DNA from: Maridesulfovibrio sp.
GTDB lineage: Bacteria; Desulfobacterota; Desulfovibrionia; Desulfovibrionales; Desulfovibrionaceae
Reading direction: 5' to 3'
NCBI RefSeq assembly: GCF_963677005.1
Contig: NZ_OY781616.1
Span: 4,194,611 to 4,258,610 of the forward strand
Length of the DNA stretch: 64,000 bases
Below the pieces are notes generated by a model, which saw only the letters and a list, made by a program, of their open reading frames with translations, did no database searches and was not told where the DNA came from. The position numbers were made by a program, and so were the translations under genes. Shown here in pieces: positions 52,600-61,511 of this stretch (its first letter is position 1; each line of letters starts with the position of its first letter).

Positions 52600-53706
52600 T
52601 TATTCAGAATCGCGATCGCTGTAAAAATAGGACAAAAGATTAAGGTCGCATTTTTCATGGCACATAAAATTTTGAGGATAATCCTTTGACATATGAAGTT
52701 TTCTGAATTCGTCAAATTTTTTACCGTTCCAGATTTCTTCCAGACTCTGTTCCATGACGTTTCCAAAAGTCCATGTACAGTTTATATCCTGAGTGCAGGG
52801 AACAACATTCCCATTATCCATGATGGTGACAGAGGTCCATGGAAATTCACAGTATTGTTTCTGGTAGTGGCTTTTATTACTTGCTTCTGCAGCGGTCTTG
52901 GCTTCAGCTTTTTCTTTTGTCTTGAGGAGCCATTGATTGTCTATACTTTTACCATAGGCATACACATCCTTATCTTTCCAGAGATCAATGAATGAAGGAA
53001 GCACAGCGGGGTCGCCGCTCATGTCGAGCATGGTCATGACAATTGTTGTTTCAGCCTTCATATCTTTCTTTAGCTTAAGGACCTCAAGAACTTTCCGGTA
53101 TGATTCAGTAAAGTCGGCCGGACCTCCTCGGATTTTTCTGGCAACATCGTCATCTAGGCTGTCCATGGCAAACTTGATATGGCTTACTCCGGCCTCGAAA
53201 AGTTTTTTTATGAAAGGAAGTTTTATATTGCAGGGATTTGCGGAAAAATAAGAGTTGATGTTCTTTTCTCTTAACATTGCAACCCGCTCGGGCAGGAGGG
53301 GATCAAGAAGAGGCTCTCCAAAACCGTGCAGGGTAACTCCGTTGGCAACGACATCAAAATAAAAGTTGTTCTCGGATGGCTTGGAGTCGGTGCGCAGATT
53401 GCTGTCCACAAACCGCTGCCAATCTTCGAATTGAGTTGCGGGCATTGCGGGCATTTGCTCTACTATGCGCTGGAAGACCTCCATGCTCATGTGCGAAGGC
53501 TTGCGCTGCATGTCGGTAGTTCTCTGACACATCACGCACTTCATATTGCAGTAACTTGTGGTTTCAATATTGAAAACCATCGGTTGTCTTCTACGCAGTC
53601 TCTCAAACTCATCAAAAATCTCATGCCAATCAAGGGAATTCTTTTTGCCGGCAATTATCTGCTGTTTCAACTCATAGGTCTTTTGAAAAAACTGAGTATC
53701 GTACAT
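52600..53706 (-). CDS. Radical SAM protein with SPASM-like C-terminal cysteines
   Basis: 368 residues. Radical SAM cluster CNMKCVMC (in ETTSYCNMKCVMCQRTT), then HGFGEPLLDP and the barrel. The C-terminal part has CEFPWTSVTIMDNGNVVPC, then CTWTFGN and CHEKC, the pattern of SPASM/twitch auxiliary-cluster domains. Such enzymes modify peptides, sugars or polyketide-like molecules. ATG 53706 is fixed by GGAG; upstream codons are rejected. It pairs with the SDR, suggesting a small modification pathway, possibly for a surface sugar. No precursor peptide is evident. Confidence 0.85.
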   Translation of the reverse strand: MYDTQFFQKTYELKQQIIAGKKNSLDWHEIFDEFERLRRRQPMVFNIETTSYCNMKCVMCQRTTDMQRKPSHMSMEVFQRIVEQMPAMPATQFEDWQRFVDSNLRTDSKPSENNFYFDVVANGVTLHGFGEPLLDPLLPERVAMLREKNINSYFSANPCNIKLPFIKKLFEAGVSHIKFAMDSLDDDVARKIRGGPADFTESYRKVLEVLKLKKDMKAETTIVMTMLDMSGDPAVLPSFIDLWKDKDVYAYGKSIDNQWLLKTKEKAEAKTAAEASNKSHYQKQYCEFPWTSVTIMDNGNVVPCTQDINCTWTFGNVMEQSLEEIWNGKKFDEFRKLHMSKDYPQNFMCHEKCDLNLLSYFYSDRDSE

Positions 53707-53956
53707 AGCTACTCCAAAACTATTTTCATTAAATTTATGATAATCTAGATTTTTATTACACAACAGCCTGCGAGTAAAGCCAGGGTCAGGCAATTATCCT
53801 GACCGGGACCTTTTATTTAAAACAGAGATAATGAAGGATGGTTAAAACTTGATCCGGACTGTAAATAAAATATGAATAACTGCTTATCAACATGCCTCGA
53901 GACAGGAAAGCGAATAAGGGGCATTGTTTCTGCTCAGTTCAGTTGTTATGTTTTGT
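53707..53956. other. Intergenic region upstream of the radical SAM gene
   Basis: It holds one hairpin, GGTCAGG (53784-53790) with CCTGACC (53798-53804), followed by a TTTTATTT stretch on the plus strand. The minus-strand promoter for the radical SAM gene should lie here but is not clear. Nothing coding is seen. Confidence 0.45.
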
Positions 53957-54072
53957 CTAGCCCCGCTTTGAGCTCCCTGACAGACGCCGGTTAGCCCGAT
54001 TTTAGATTGGCAGACCTGTCTGCAGGCGCGGCCTTTTTGGGGAAAAAAAGAGGGTGGCCTTAAAAAAGTGAG
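53957..54072. repeat. Intergenic repeat, copy 1
   Basis: It contains AGCCCCGCTT, a variable middle, then CAGACCTGTCTGCAGGCGCG, an A-rich part, GGTGG and TTAAAAAAGTG. The same blocks in the same order occur at 55037-55152 on the same strand. The two copies flank the coiled-coil gene. Confidence 0.55.
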
Positions 54073-54148
54073 TATGATTTTGCAGAAGGATCATGTTAAG
54101 TCTATTTGTATGTGATGAGTTTCAAATTGCCAAGCAGCCCTTCTCATT

Positions 54149-54898
54149 TTAAACAAATGTATCCACATTTTCTCCAGTGCCTGATCCTTTTGCTTCTGGA
54201 GCGTTATCAGCAGCCACAGATGATGTATCAGCACCTGTTGGCCTACCTTCAACTAATGCTGAATCAGAATCAACCTCTTCATCAGCATTTGTACCTGCGG
54301 CAGACTGATCCGAATTCTCAGCTATTTTTTCTTCTATTTTTTCTTGAATATTTTCCTCAGCCTCCTTCGTTTCGACAGCTTTCTCTTCCTGCTTTTCTTC
54401 TACTACTTCTTCGGTGCGTTCTTCGATGTCCTCAATAATTTCTTCTACTTCCTTCTCAAGCGCTTCTTCCTCCATCTCTTTACCCAGCTTATCATGCGCA
54501 TCAAGACCCTTTTTCTCAAATTCTGCTGCCGCTATATATTTAGCGTCTATAGGCGCAATTCCAGATTTTATCAGATCGTCTGTGAACGCCATACGGTTAT
54601 CAATAAGATTGACCATAAAACTACCAAATTTGGTCATTAAACTCTGGTTGCTCTTCATACCATTTAAATTCAGCAGACTGTAGTTATCGGTATCATTCGC
54701 TCCATCAGCATGAACAAAACTACCAGCCATCATATTTAAAGGTCTTGCACTTAAAGTAATACGATCTGTTTGTTTTTCAGGGGTTCCAGCTTCTGTTTTT
54801 GTATCCTGTGTCTGCTCTGGTAAATCTTCTTTTTGGTCTTCTATGTTAGCGACATTAACTTTCATTAAATTTATATTAGCACCCGATCTAATCTTCAT
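54149..54898 (-). CDS. Acidic coiled-coil protein of unknown function
   Basis: 249 residues. Residues about 60-140 are moderately ordered (NGMKSNQSLMTKFGSFMVN and so on). Residues 145-200 are a Glu/Lys heptad-rich coiled coil (EEALEKEVEEIIEDIEERTEEVVEE). The tail is Gly/Ala/Asp-rich and likely disordered. No signal peptide or membrane helix. GGAGG 6 nt before ATG 54898 is a strong start. AT-rich and bracketed by a repeat pair. No family recognised. Confidence 0.7.
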   Translation of the reverse strand: MKIRSGANINLMKVNVANIEDQKEDLPEQTQDTKTEAGTPEKQTDRITLSARPLNMMAGSFVHADGANDTDNYSLLNLNGMKSNQSLMTKFGSFMVNLIDNRMAFTDDLIKSGIAPIDAKYIAAAEFEKKGLDAHDKLGKEMEEEALEKEVEEIIEDIEERTEEVVEEKQEEKAVETKEAEENIQEKIEEKIAENSDQSAAGTNADEEVDSDSALVEGRPTGADTSSVAADNAPEAKGSGTGENVDTFV

Positions 54899-55211
54899 AG
54901 TAGACCTCCGTACCATGCTTATACACACTATTATCGGATGACTTTATAAAAGCTTTAGCTAAATGTTACAAAAAAATAACAACACCTTTTCATGAAACGA
55001 TTCGAATATAAGCAAAGAAGGATCACCTCCTGGTGTTACCTGCCCCGCTGATATACGCAGGCTCGATCTGCTTGAGGGTGTAAGACCTGTCCTGCAAGCG
55101 CGTCTTTCATTTTGGAGAGATAAAAGGTGGGTGACTTTTAAAAAAGCGGGCGCACAGACTGGGACGGGAAAGAAGCACTCAATACAACATACTGACAACG
55201 CGGTAATAAAT
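54899..55211. other. Intergenic region between coiled-coil gene and dsrC terminator
   Basis: About 310 bp holding repeat copy 2 (55037-55152). A minus frame (54959-55297) crosses the terminator and the repeat and has no coding character. No other element seen. Confidence 0.5.
55037..55152. repeat. Intergenic repeat, copy 2
   Basis: TGCCCCGCT, a variable middle, AAGACCTGTCCTGCAAGCGCG, an A-rich part, GGTGGG and TTTTAAAAAAGCG. It parallels copy 1 at 53957-54072 with roughly two-thirds identity by eye over the right-hand 65 bases. Confidence 0.55.
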
Positions 55212-55215
55212 ATAA

Positions 55216-55246
55216 AAAAACCCCGGAGCCGATCCCCGGGGTTTTT
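55216..55246. terminator. Terminator downstream of dsrC (bidirectional)
   Basis: AAAAACCCCGG (55216-55226) pairs with CCGGGGTTTTT (55236-55246). On the minus strand this gives a GC stem followed by a run of seven U. Confidence 0.92.
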
Positions 55247-55320
55247 CTGACTTTGGAACAAAAACGAAACAGCCACCGTGGCCATTCCGTATCTCACAAA
55301 CTGTAATTAACGGTCTAAAA

Positions 55321-55638
55321 CTAAACGCAGCCGGTAGGTTTGGGCAGACCAGCCATTTTACAAGCTCCCTTACCGGGTCCGGAGGGGAACAGTTCGTAAA
55401 TGTGTTTCAGTTTGTAACCGGTTACTTTTGAAAGGATGCGGACCATAGGTGCGATACCGTTCTTCTTGTAGTAGTCCTGCAAGAAGTCGATAACCTTCTG
55501 GTGCTCATCGTTCAGATCTTTGATGCCTTCGCTTTCTTTAACGAAGTCTACCCATTCGGGACACCAGTCTTCGAACTTGAGCAGGAAACCGTCTTCATCA
55601 ACGTCAAAGCTTTTGCCCTGATATTCAACGAGTGCCAT
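55321..55638 (-). CDS. dsrC: DsrC, sulfur-carrier / dissimilatory sulfite reductase partner
   Basis: 105 residues. DsrC receives sulfur from sulfite as a trisulfide between its two C-terminal cysteines during dissimilatory sulfite reduction in the cytoplasm. Both are present: Cys93 (GKGACKMAGLPKPTGCV) and Cys104, the penultimate residue. The rest (FLLKFEDWCPEWVDFV, then GIAPMVRILSK) is canonical. ATG 55638 with AGGAGG upstream; the longer frame is rejected. It is monocistronic with a strong terminator and a leader hairpin, as expected for an abundant protein. This gene is the best taxonomic clue in the window. Confidence 0.97.
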   Translation of the reverse strand: MALVEYQGKSFDVDEDGFLLKFEDWCPEWVDFVKESEGIKDLNDEHQKVIDFLQDYYKKNGIAPMVRILSKVTGYKLKHIYELFPSGPGKGACKMAGLPKPTGCV

Positions 55639-55700
55639 GTAAAACCTCCTAAAAATTAATCGTAGAAACGGCCAGGCCGTTTTACCATACAGGCTCCAGT

Positions 55701-55732
55701 GACTTTCCGCGAAATACATTTTCGGGAAAGTC
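55701..55732. promoter_or_regulatory. Hairpin in the dsrC leader
   Basis: GACTTTCC (55701-55708) pairs with GGAAAGTC (55725-55732), extended by CGAAA/TTTCG with one bulge. It lies about 63 bp upstream of the dsrC ATG. It may be a 5'-UTR stabiliser or a protein-binding dyad. A shorter dyad, CCCAA-A-TTGGG, follows at 55742-55752. Confidence 0.5.
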
Positions 55733-56029
55733 TCTCACTTACCCAAATTGGGAATTAAAACCTAGGGGAAAAAAATTCAAGGAAAATATTGAGCTAGTCG
55801 AAACATTTCATAAAAAATGAATGCTCGTACAGTTTGATGAGTCCGCTTTTTTCAAGCTGTAAGACTGGATGATTGAGGCGCTTGTCCGTTAACGGGGAAA
55901 TGTTTCCGATGTGTTTCCTAATGTTAGAGATATTCGGCCATTGAAATAAACAGGAGTGCACTGTTTTTTGTCTTATGGTTCGAAAACAAATGTTTAGTGG
56001 GCAAAAATGACCGTTTATTTTTATTAATA

Positions 56030-56057
56030 TTTTGAAATATAGATATTTTTTTCAAAA
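56030..56057. promoter_or_regulatory. Inverted repeat upstream of the 94-residue gene
   Basis: Perfect 8-bp arms TTTTGAAA (56030-56037) and TTTCAAAA (56050-56057), 12 bp apart, 46 bp before the ATG. Candidate operator. Confidence 0.4.
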
Positions 56058-56103
56058 GGTATGGAAATTGTATCTGTTTGGGGACTAACCAGGAGGAAAC
56101 AAA

Positions 56104-56388
56104 ATGGAAATCAGTTTTGCAAGAGAAGCGTCCGGCGTGCATGCCAATACAAGTGAGAATATTGCCAGGGAAAAAAATGTCCGGCCTGAAACCCGCGAGG
56201 CCCGTGCGGACACTGTTTCCGGCGGAATAGTTGCAGGGTTGCGCGCAGCTGATGCTGATCCTGATGAACTCCTGGAAAAGACCATGGAAGCCGGTGCTGC
56301 GGGTAATTCAATCAGTGACGCACATGATTTCAATATGTCCCGGATAATGGCACTTCTTTCCGATCCTCTATTGCAGGAAGATATTTGA
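56104..56388 (+). CDS. Small protein of unknown function
   Basis: 94 residues, polar, Ala/Glu-rich, with no cysteine, membrane helix or recognised domain. The ribosome site AGGAGG (56091-56096) is strong and the gene ends in a good terminator, so it is likely real. The C-terminal part (MSRIMALLSDPLLQEDI) may be a helix. Its context gives no function. Confidence 0.65.
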   Translation: MEISFAREASGVHANTSENIAREKNVRPETREARADTVSGGIVAGLRAADADPDELLEKTMEAGAAGNSISDAHDFNMSRIMALLSDPLLQEDI

Positions 56389-56503
56389 TCTCCGAAGTTC
56401 CTGGAAAAAACTGCTCAAGTTTTTGACATTTTTCCGGTCATACAAGGTGTAACGGCCTTTAAACACAAGCTCTGCTTCCCGGCAGAATGTATGCGCCGAT
56501 GCG

Positions 56504-56548
56504 AAAGGCAAAGCCCCGGAATTCTTGTTTTCGGGGCTTTGCCTTTTT
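56504..56548 (+). terminator. Rho-independent terminator
   Basis: AAAGGCAAAGCCCCG (56504-56518) pairs with CGGGGCTTTGCCTTT (56532-56546), 13-nt loop, ending in a run of T residues to 56548. Confidence 0.93.
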
Positions 56549-56606
56549 GTTCACAAAGTGCTAATATAAGAAAGTTAAAGTTCGAAACAGGTCGCAATAA
56601 ATTCCT

Positions 56607-57266
56607 ATGGACAAAATCAAACTGAAAAAAATACCGGAAAGACCTTCCCCCGGCTATCCCCCCATGCAGGCATCACTGCAGCCTCCCCCTCCGGTGAGAA
56701 TCGACCCTTCATGGCCTGTTCCCTCCGCTGACGAGTGTATCTCCTGGTGGGATGATTATTCAATGCTCGAAAATATCAAGGCCCACAGTACGCAGGTGGC
56801 CAAGGTGGCCGTTCAGGCAGCTTTTATGGCCGAAGAGTCCGGGATTGATGTGGATGTTCCCACCATACAGGCTTCTGCCCTGATGCACGACATTGCAAAG
56901 AGCTACTGCATTCACCACGGCGGCAACCACAGCCAGCTCGGCGCAGCATGGACCATGCACCTGACCGGTAATCCGGCTGTATCCATGGGGGTGCTGCATC
57001 ACGTATTCTGGCCGTTCGAGCCGGAAGCGGATAAATATTTTCTTCCTCTGGTGGTCAGCTACGCCGATAAACGCGTAATGCACGACACCCTTACTACTCT
57101 CGATGAAAGATTCGGTGACCTGAAGGTCAGATACGGGAAAACCGAAAAAATTATCCAGAGAATACATCAAACATACGAGCAGGCCCTCGTCCTTGAGGAA
57201 CGGCTCGGTAAGCTGATCGGAGTAGACCTCAATGCATGTTCTTTTGATAGCGGGCGGCTGGTCTGA
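56607..57266 (+). CDS. HD-domain phosphohydrolase
   Basis: 219 residues. A Pro-rich N-terminus of about 40 residues is followed by an HD domain: His in NIKAHSTQVAKVA, the HD doublet in ASALMHDIAKSYC and Asp in VVSYADKRVM. Substrates of such small HD proteins range from nucleotides to tRNA ends; not assignable here. Its 3' end overlaps ddl by 35 bp, so the two are translationally linked. Confidence 0.83.
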   Translation: MDKIKLKKIPERPSPGYPPMQASLQPPPPVRIDPSWPVPSADECISWWDDYSMLENIKAHSTQVAKVAVQAAFMAEESGIDVDVPTIQASALMHDIAKSYCIHHGGNHSQLGAAWTMHLTGNPAVSMGVLHHVFWPFEPEADKYFLPLVVSYADKRVMHDTLTTLDERFGDLKVRYGKTEKIIQRIHQTYEQALVLEERLGKLIGVDLNACSFDSGRLV

Positions 57267-58140
57267 TGAACGCGACGTTTCGCTGAGCGGGGCGGAGGGC
57301 ATCCACACCGCTCTGCTCGAACTCGGGCATGAAGTGGAACGACTGGACCCTGCAAGTGATTTTCCGGAGATTTTAACCCGTGCCGGAAATGCCGATTTCG
57401 CTTTCATAAATCTGCATGGATCGCCCGGTGAAGACGGCCTGATCCAGGCCATGCTGAATCAGGCGGGCTGCCCGTATCAGGGAGCCGGACCGGAAAGTTC
57501 TTTCCTGTCTTTGAACAAAGGGGCGGCAAAAACCGTTTTCGACCGCAATGGAATCCGCACTCCCCGCTGGGAACTGGTCTGTCCTGCTGACGGATGCAGG
57601 GGCGTGGAAAAAATCAAGCCCCCTCTGTTCATCAAGCCCAATTCAGGCGGTTCCAGTCTGGGGATGACTTTCGCAAGGACGGAAGCGGAACTGGCGCAGG
57701 GGATTGAAACCGTGTTCGCAATGGGCGACAGCGCCCTGGTCGAGGAGTACACGGCCGGGATTGAGGTCACCTGCGGAATTCTGGATGAGGAAGCTCTGCC
57801 GCTGATTCTCATCACTCCTCCCGACAGCGCTGAATTTTTCGATTACCACAGCAAATACGCCCCGGACGGGGCGGAGGAAATATGCCCCGCACCCATACCC
57901 GCTGATATCACGAAAGAGATTCAGCGGATAACCTTGAAGGTTCACAGGCTGCTCGGGCTTGCGGACTACAGCAGGGCCGATTTCATAATATCAGAAGGAG
58001 AGCCGTATCTGCTGGAAGTGAATACACTGCCAGGCATGACCCCCACAAGCCTTGTCCCCCGGGCCGCCCGGGCCGCGGGGTATTCGTTCAATGACTTGAT
58101 AGCGAAACTCATTGAACTGGGGCAGAGGAAGCGGAAGTAA
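57232..58140 (+). CDS. ddl: D-alanine--D-alanine ligase
   Basis: A 302-residue ATP-grasp enzyme making D-Ala-D-Ala for peptidoglycan. Marks are LIAGGWSDERDVSLSGA, NLHGSPGEDGLIQAML, the ATP loop FIKPNSGGSSLGM, and the metal/ATP end LLEVNTLPGMTPTSLVP. It is shorter than many Ddl proteins but complete. It starts inside the HD gene and is followed by waaA. Confidence 0.92.
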   Translation: MHVLLIAGGWSDERDVSLSGAEGIHTALLELGHEVERLDPASDFPEILTRAGNADFAFINLHGSPGEDGLIQAMLNQAGCPYQGAGPESSFLSLNKGAAKTVFDRNGIRTPRWELVCPADGCRGVEKIKPPLFIKPNSGGSSLGMTFARTEAELAQGIETVFAMGDSALVEEYTAGIEVTCGILDEEALPLILITPPDSAEFFDYHSKYAPDGAEEICPAPIPADITKEIQRITLKVHRLLGLADYSRADFIISEGEPYLLEVNTLPGMTPTSLVPRAARAAGYSFNDLIAKLIELGQRKRK

Positions 58141-58201
58141 TTTTAACACAGCGGGACTGCCGGTGCGGCGGACCACGGAACGGAAAAGTCAGGATCACCA
58201 C

Positions 58202-59479
58202 ATGTCAAAATCCCTCAAATTAAGGACAGCCTCATTTCTTTACGGCCTCGGCTGGAAGGCAGCCATTCCCTTTCTCAAGCGCAGTGAGAGATTAAGGGAG
58301 GGCTTCGACCGCAGGACTTTGAAGCACAGTCTTCCTCCCCGTGCTGATGTCTGGATTCAGGCGGCTTCAGCCGGTGAGTCCCGGATTGTGACAAGAATCA
58401 TGGATGCCATTTCCATGGATCGTCCCACAAGGTTTCTGCTGACCACCACCACTTCTCAGGGGCTTTCCGAGCTTGAACGCACAGCACGTCGGCTTACTCC
58501 CAATTTCAGGAATATTTCCCTCGCCTGCACATATTTCCCTTTCGACAGTCCGGATCTGGCCAGGAAAGCTCTGGAGGCCGTGAAGCCGAAACTGGTAGTC
58601 CTGATTGAAACAGAAATCTGGCCCGGCTTCCTCTCTGCCTGCAAGGATTGCGGTGTAAAGGTCCTGATCATAAACGGACGCATGACCACTAAAAGTCTGG
58701 CCGGATACATGGCTTTTGACAATTTTTTCCGGTCTGTGGCACCGGAGGAAGTTCTGGCTATTTCAGAAGATGATGCCACCCGCTTTCGGACTCTGTTCGA
58801 AACCGACAAGATAGGGACCATGCCCAATGTAAAGTTTGATGGAACGATTACCGCGGAAGCGCTTCCCTACACTGCCAACCCGCTTTCATCTATTTTCCGT
58901 CCCAAGACACCTTTTATCATTCTCGGTTCCGTCCGCAAGGAAGAGGAATCCCAGGTCCTGAAAGTTGTGCAGGGATTAAAGGCGGAGCGGCCAAAGACCG
59001 TGATAGGGCTGTTTCCGAGGCATATGCATCGTATTGATGCCTGGAAGTCCATGCTTGAAGAAGCCGGACTTCCCTGGGTACTGCGTTCCGAGATAGAGGG
59101 TAATGCTCCCTTCGGGCACGTGGTGCTCTGGGATGTTTTCGGAGAGATGGATTCGGCCTTTCCTCTGGCGCGGGCTGCGTTTATCGGCGGGTCGCTGGCC
59201 CCAGTGGGCGGACAGAATTTTCTTGAACCTCTGGCCCACGGCGTAACAGCCATCATAGGTCCTTACTGGTCCAATTTCACCTGGGTCGGTGAGGGGATCT
59301 TCGAATCCCGGATGGCCAGACAGGAAAAGGATTGGCAGTCTGTTCTGCAGGCCTTGCTTGAAGTAAGCAAACGGCCCATGAAGCCTGAGAAACTCAAGAA
59401 GGATTTTGAGAAGTATCTTGGAGAAATGCGTGGCGGGACGGCGGCCGCATGTGCGGCAATCAAACGCAATCTGGGATAG
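58202..59479 (+). CDS. waaA: 3-deoxy-D-manno-octulosonate (Kdo) transferase
   Basis: 425 residues. It transfers Kdo from CMP-Kdo to lipid A at the inner membrane. N-terminal half IQAASAGESRIV and VLIETEIWPGFLSACK; C-terminal half GSVRKEEE, GLFPRHMHR and GGSLAPVGGQNFLEPLAHG, all typical. The frame is open to 58112, but ATG 58202 has AGGA upstream and starts the protein at the usual place. Two genes on, kdsB supplies CMP-Kdo. Confidence 0.94.
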   Translation: MSKSLKLRTASFLYGLGWKAAIPFLKRSERLREGFDRRTLKHSLPPRADVWIQAASAGESRIVTRIMDAISMDRPTRFLLTTTTSQGLSELERTARRLTPNFRNISLACTYFPFDSPDLARKALEAVKPKLVVLIETEIWPGFLSACKDCGVKVLIINGRMTTKSLAGYMAFDNFFRSVAPEEVLAISEDDATRFRTLFETDKIGTMPNVKFDGTITAEALPYTANPLSSIFRPKTPFIILGSVRKEEESQVLKVVQGLKAERPKTVIGLFPRHMHRIDAWKSMLEEAGLPWVLRSEIEGNAPFGHVVLWDVFGEMDSAFPLARAAFIGGSLAPVGGQNFLEPLAHGVTAIIGPYWSNFTWVGEGIFESRMARQEKDWQSVLQALLEVSKRPMKPEKLKKDFEKYLGEMRGGTAAACAAIKRNLG

Positions 59480-59616
59480 CCTCGGTATTTTTTTATTTTT
59501 GCCTCGAATGTAATCAGATTTTCGTGGTAAAGCATGATTGCGATGCCGGGAAGATGTCGGCTATGCGCTCTTTTTCAGACTTGAGTACCCGTTTTTTAGT
59601 GAGGATTTAAATTCAG

Positions 59617-60360
59617 ATGAGCATTGTGTACGGTTGCTACGGCGTCATCCCCGCCCGGTATGACTCCAGCCGTTTTCCCGGAAAGCCGCTGGCCGAAATC
59701 TGCGGCAAACCCATGTTCTGGCATGTCTGGAATCGTGCTTCCAGGTGTCCTGAAATGGACAGGGTGGTACTGGCCACGGACAGCGAGTTGATAATGGAAG
59801 CTGCGGAAAAGCACGGAGTTCCGGCAGTGATGACCTCGACCGAGCATACCAGCGGCACGGACCGTGTTCTGGAAGCGGCGCAGAAGCTGGGACTGCCCGG
59901 AGATTCTGTGGTAGTGAACATTCAGGGAGATGAACCCTGCCTTGCTCCTGAAATGCTTACGGAATTGGTCAGCCCGTTTGCGGAGGCCCATGTAAGGGTA
60001 ACAACTCTGGCTTCGCCTATCAGTGCCGTAGCGGCAGCCAGCCCCGACAGGGTGAAAGTTGCGCTTGCAAAAGACGGCCGGGCGTTATACTTTTCCCGCT
60101 CACCAATCCCATATTCCCATGATGGAGACGGGAATTACCTACTGCATATCGGACTGTACGGTTTCCGCATGGAAGCCCTTGAAACCTTTGCCGGCATGGA
60201 AGTTTCTCCGCTCGAAAAACGCGAGCGGCTGGAACAGCTCCGACTGCTGGAAAACGGAATACCCATCCACGTCACAATCACAGGCCACTCCTGCCACGGA
60301 GTCGACCGCCCTGAAGACCTGGATACAGCAATAAAGATTCTTGAGAGGGAATTAATATGA
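59617..60360 (+). CDS. kdsB: 3-deoxy-manno-octulosonate cytidylyltransferase (CMP-Kdo synthetase)
   Basis: 247 residues. It activates Kdo with CTP. Signature [17 protein letters not shown] (CTP loop), [14 protein letters not shown] (metal site) and HIGLYGFR. It provides the donor for the adjacent waaA product. It overlaps carA by 4 nt (ATGA). Confidence 0.95.
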   Translation: MSIVYGCYGVIPARYDSSRFPGKPLAEICGKPMFWHVWNRASRCPEMDRVVLATDSELIMEAAEKHGVPAVMTSTEHTSGTDRVLEAAQKLGLPGDSVVVNIQGDEPCLAPEMLTELVSPFAEAHVRVTTLASPISAVAAASPDRVKVALAKDGRALYFSRSPIPYSHDGDGNYLLHIGLYGFRMEALETFAGMEVSPLEKRERLEQLRLLENGIPIHVTITGHSCHGVDRPEDLDTAIKILERELI

Positions 60361-61481
60361 AAGCCATACTGGCACTTGAAGACGGCACCTGGTTCGAAGG
60401 TTCGTCCTTTACCGGTCCCGGCGAATCCGGCGGAGAAGCTATCTTCAACACCGGCATGACCGGATATCAGGAAGTCCTCACCGACCCCTCCTACACGGGA
60501 CAGATGGTCTGTATGACCTATCCTCTGATCGGTAACTACGGAATTACGCAGGAGGATATTGAATCCTCAAGAATTCATGTAGCCGCGTTTATAGTGAAGG
60601 AATGCTGCAAGCATCCCTCAAACTGGCGTTCCGTAAAATCCCTGCCTGAATACCTGCAGGAGGCCGGGGTCATGGGCATTGAAGGTATTGATACCCGTGC
60701 TCTTACCCGTCACCTGCGCATCAACGGCGCCATGCGCGGAATCATTTCCACAGAAGAGAGCGATCCTGCCAAGCTGGTGGAAAAGGCAAAACAGCTGCCG
60801 ACCATGGAAGGCCAGAACCTCGCAGATAAGGTTACTTGTGAAACCTGCTACGCCTGGGCAGATGACAAACCTGTTCCTGTGGATGTTTCTTCCGGCTACA
60901 AATGGAAAGGCAACGGACCGCGTCTGGTGCTTGTGGATTACGGCCTTAAATGGAACATACTGCGTCTTCTTGAAGAGCAGGGTTTTGACGTCCTTTCCGT
61001 GCCTTCCAATTATACCGAGGAGCAGATCAGGGCTCTTGGGCCTGACGCTATTTTTCTTTCCAACGGTCCCGGCGACCCTGCCGTTCTGGACCTTGCGGTA
61101 AGCAATGCCCGTTCTTTCTGTGAAGACCTCCCGGTTGCAGGTATCTGCCTCGGGCACCAGATTCTGGGGCTCGCACTGGGCGGAAAGGCTTTCAAACTGA
61201 AATTCGGTCATCATGGCTGTAACCACCCGGTTATGGACATGGAAAGCAGTAAAATTGAAATTTCTTCTCAGAACCACGGGTTTTGCGTTGACATTTCCGA
61301 CTGTTCCGATCTTAAAATTACCCATAAGAACCTGAACGATGAAACCCTTGAAGGATTCGCGCACAAGACCAAGCCGATCATCGCAATCCAGTTCCATCCG
61401 GAAGCAGCTCCCGGTCCGCACGACAGCTGTTACTTCTTTTCCAGATTCCGCACTCTGGTAAAAGAAGCCACCGGAAAATAG
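60357..61481 (+). CDS. carA: Carbamoyl-phosphate synthase small subunit (glutaminase)
   Basis: 374 residues. It releases ammonia from glutamine for carbamoyl phosphate used in pyrimidine and arginine synthesis. N-terminal [21 protein letters not shown]; class I glutaminase with nucleophile Cys in [16 protein letters not shown] and the His/Glu pair in [13 protein letters not shown]. The large subunit gene carB is not adjacent. Translation is coupled to kdsB through the 4-nt overlap. Confidence 0.96.
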   Translation: MKAILALEDGTWFEGSSFTGPGESGGEAIFNTGMTGYQEVLTDPSYTGQMVCMTYPLIGNYGITQEDIESSRIHVAAFIVKECCKHPSNWRSVKSLPEYLQEAGVMGIEGIDTRALTRHLRINGAMRGIISTEESDPAKLVEKAKQLPTMEGQNLADKVTCETCYAWADDKPVPVDVSSGYKWKGNGPRLVLVDYGLKWNILRLLEEQGFDVLSVPSNYTEEQIRALGPDAIFLSNGPGDPAVLDLAVSNARSFCEDLPVAGICLGHQILGLALGGKAFKLKFGHHGCNHPVMDMESSKIEISSQNHGFCVDISDCSDLKITHKNLNDETLEGFAHKTKPIIAIQFHPEAAPGPHDSCYFFSRFRTLVKEATGK

Positions 61482-61511
61482 AAGCGGAGCAACTAAAAGT
61501 CGGAGACCAAG

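Larger units (their letters stand above)
55639..56103. other. Divergent region between dsrC and the 94-residue gene
   Basis: 465 bp. Besides the dsrC hairpin it holds an AT-rich right part with a long inverted repeat at 56030-56057 in front of the plus-strand gene. No coding frame convinces. Promoters for both sides must be here; none is clear enough to call. Confidence 0.5.

Noticed and set aside
53957..55152. c-di-GMP riboswitch in the repeated intergenic segments
   Set aside because: Blocks such as the conserved tetraloop/receptor of GEMM are not present in either orientation.
54959..55297. Minus-strand frame of 112 residues
   Set aside because: It runs through the dsrC terminator and the intergenic repeat; no ribosome site.
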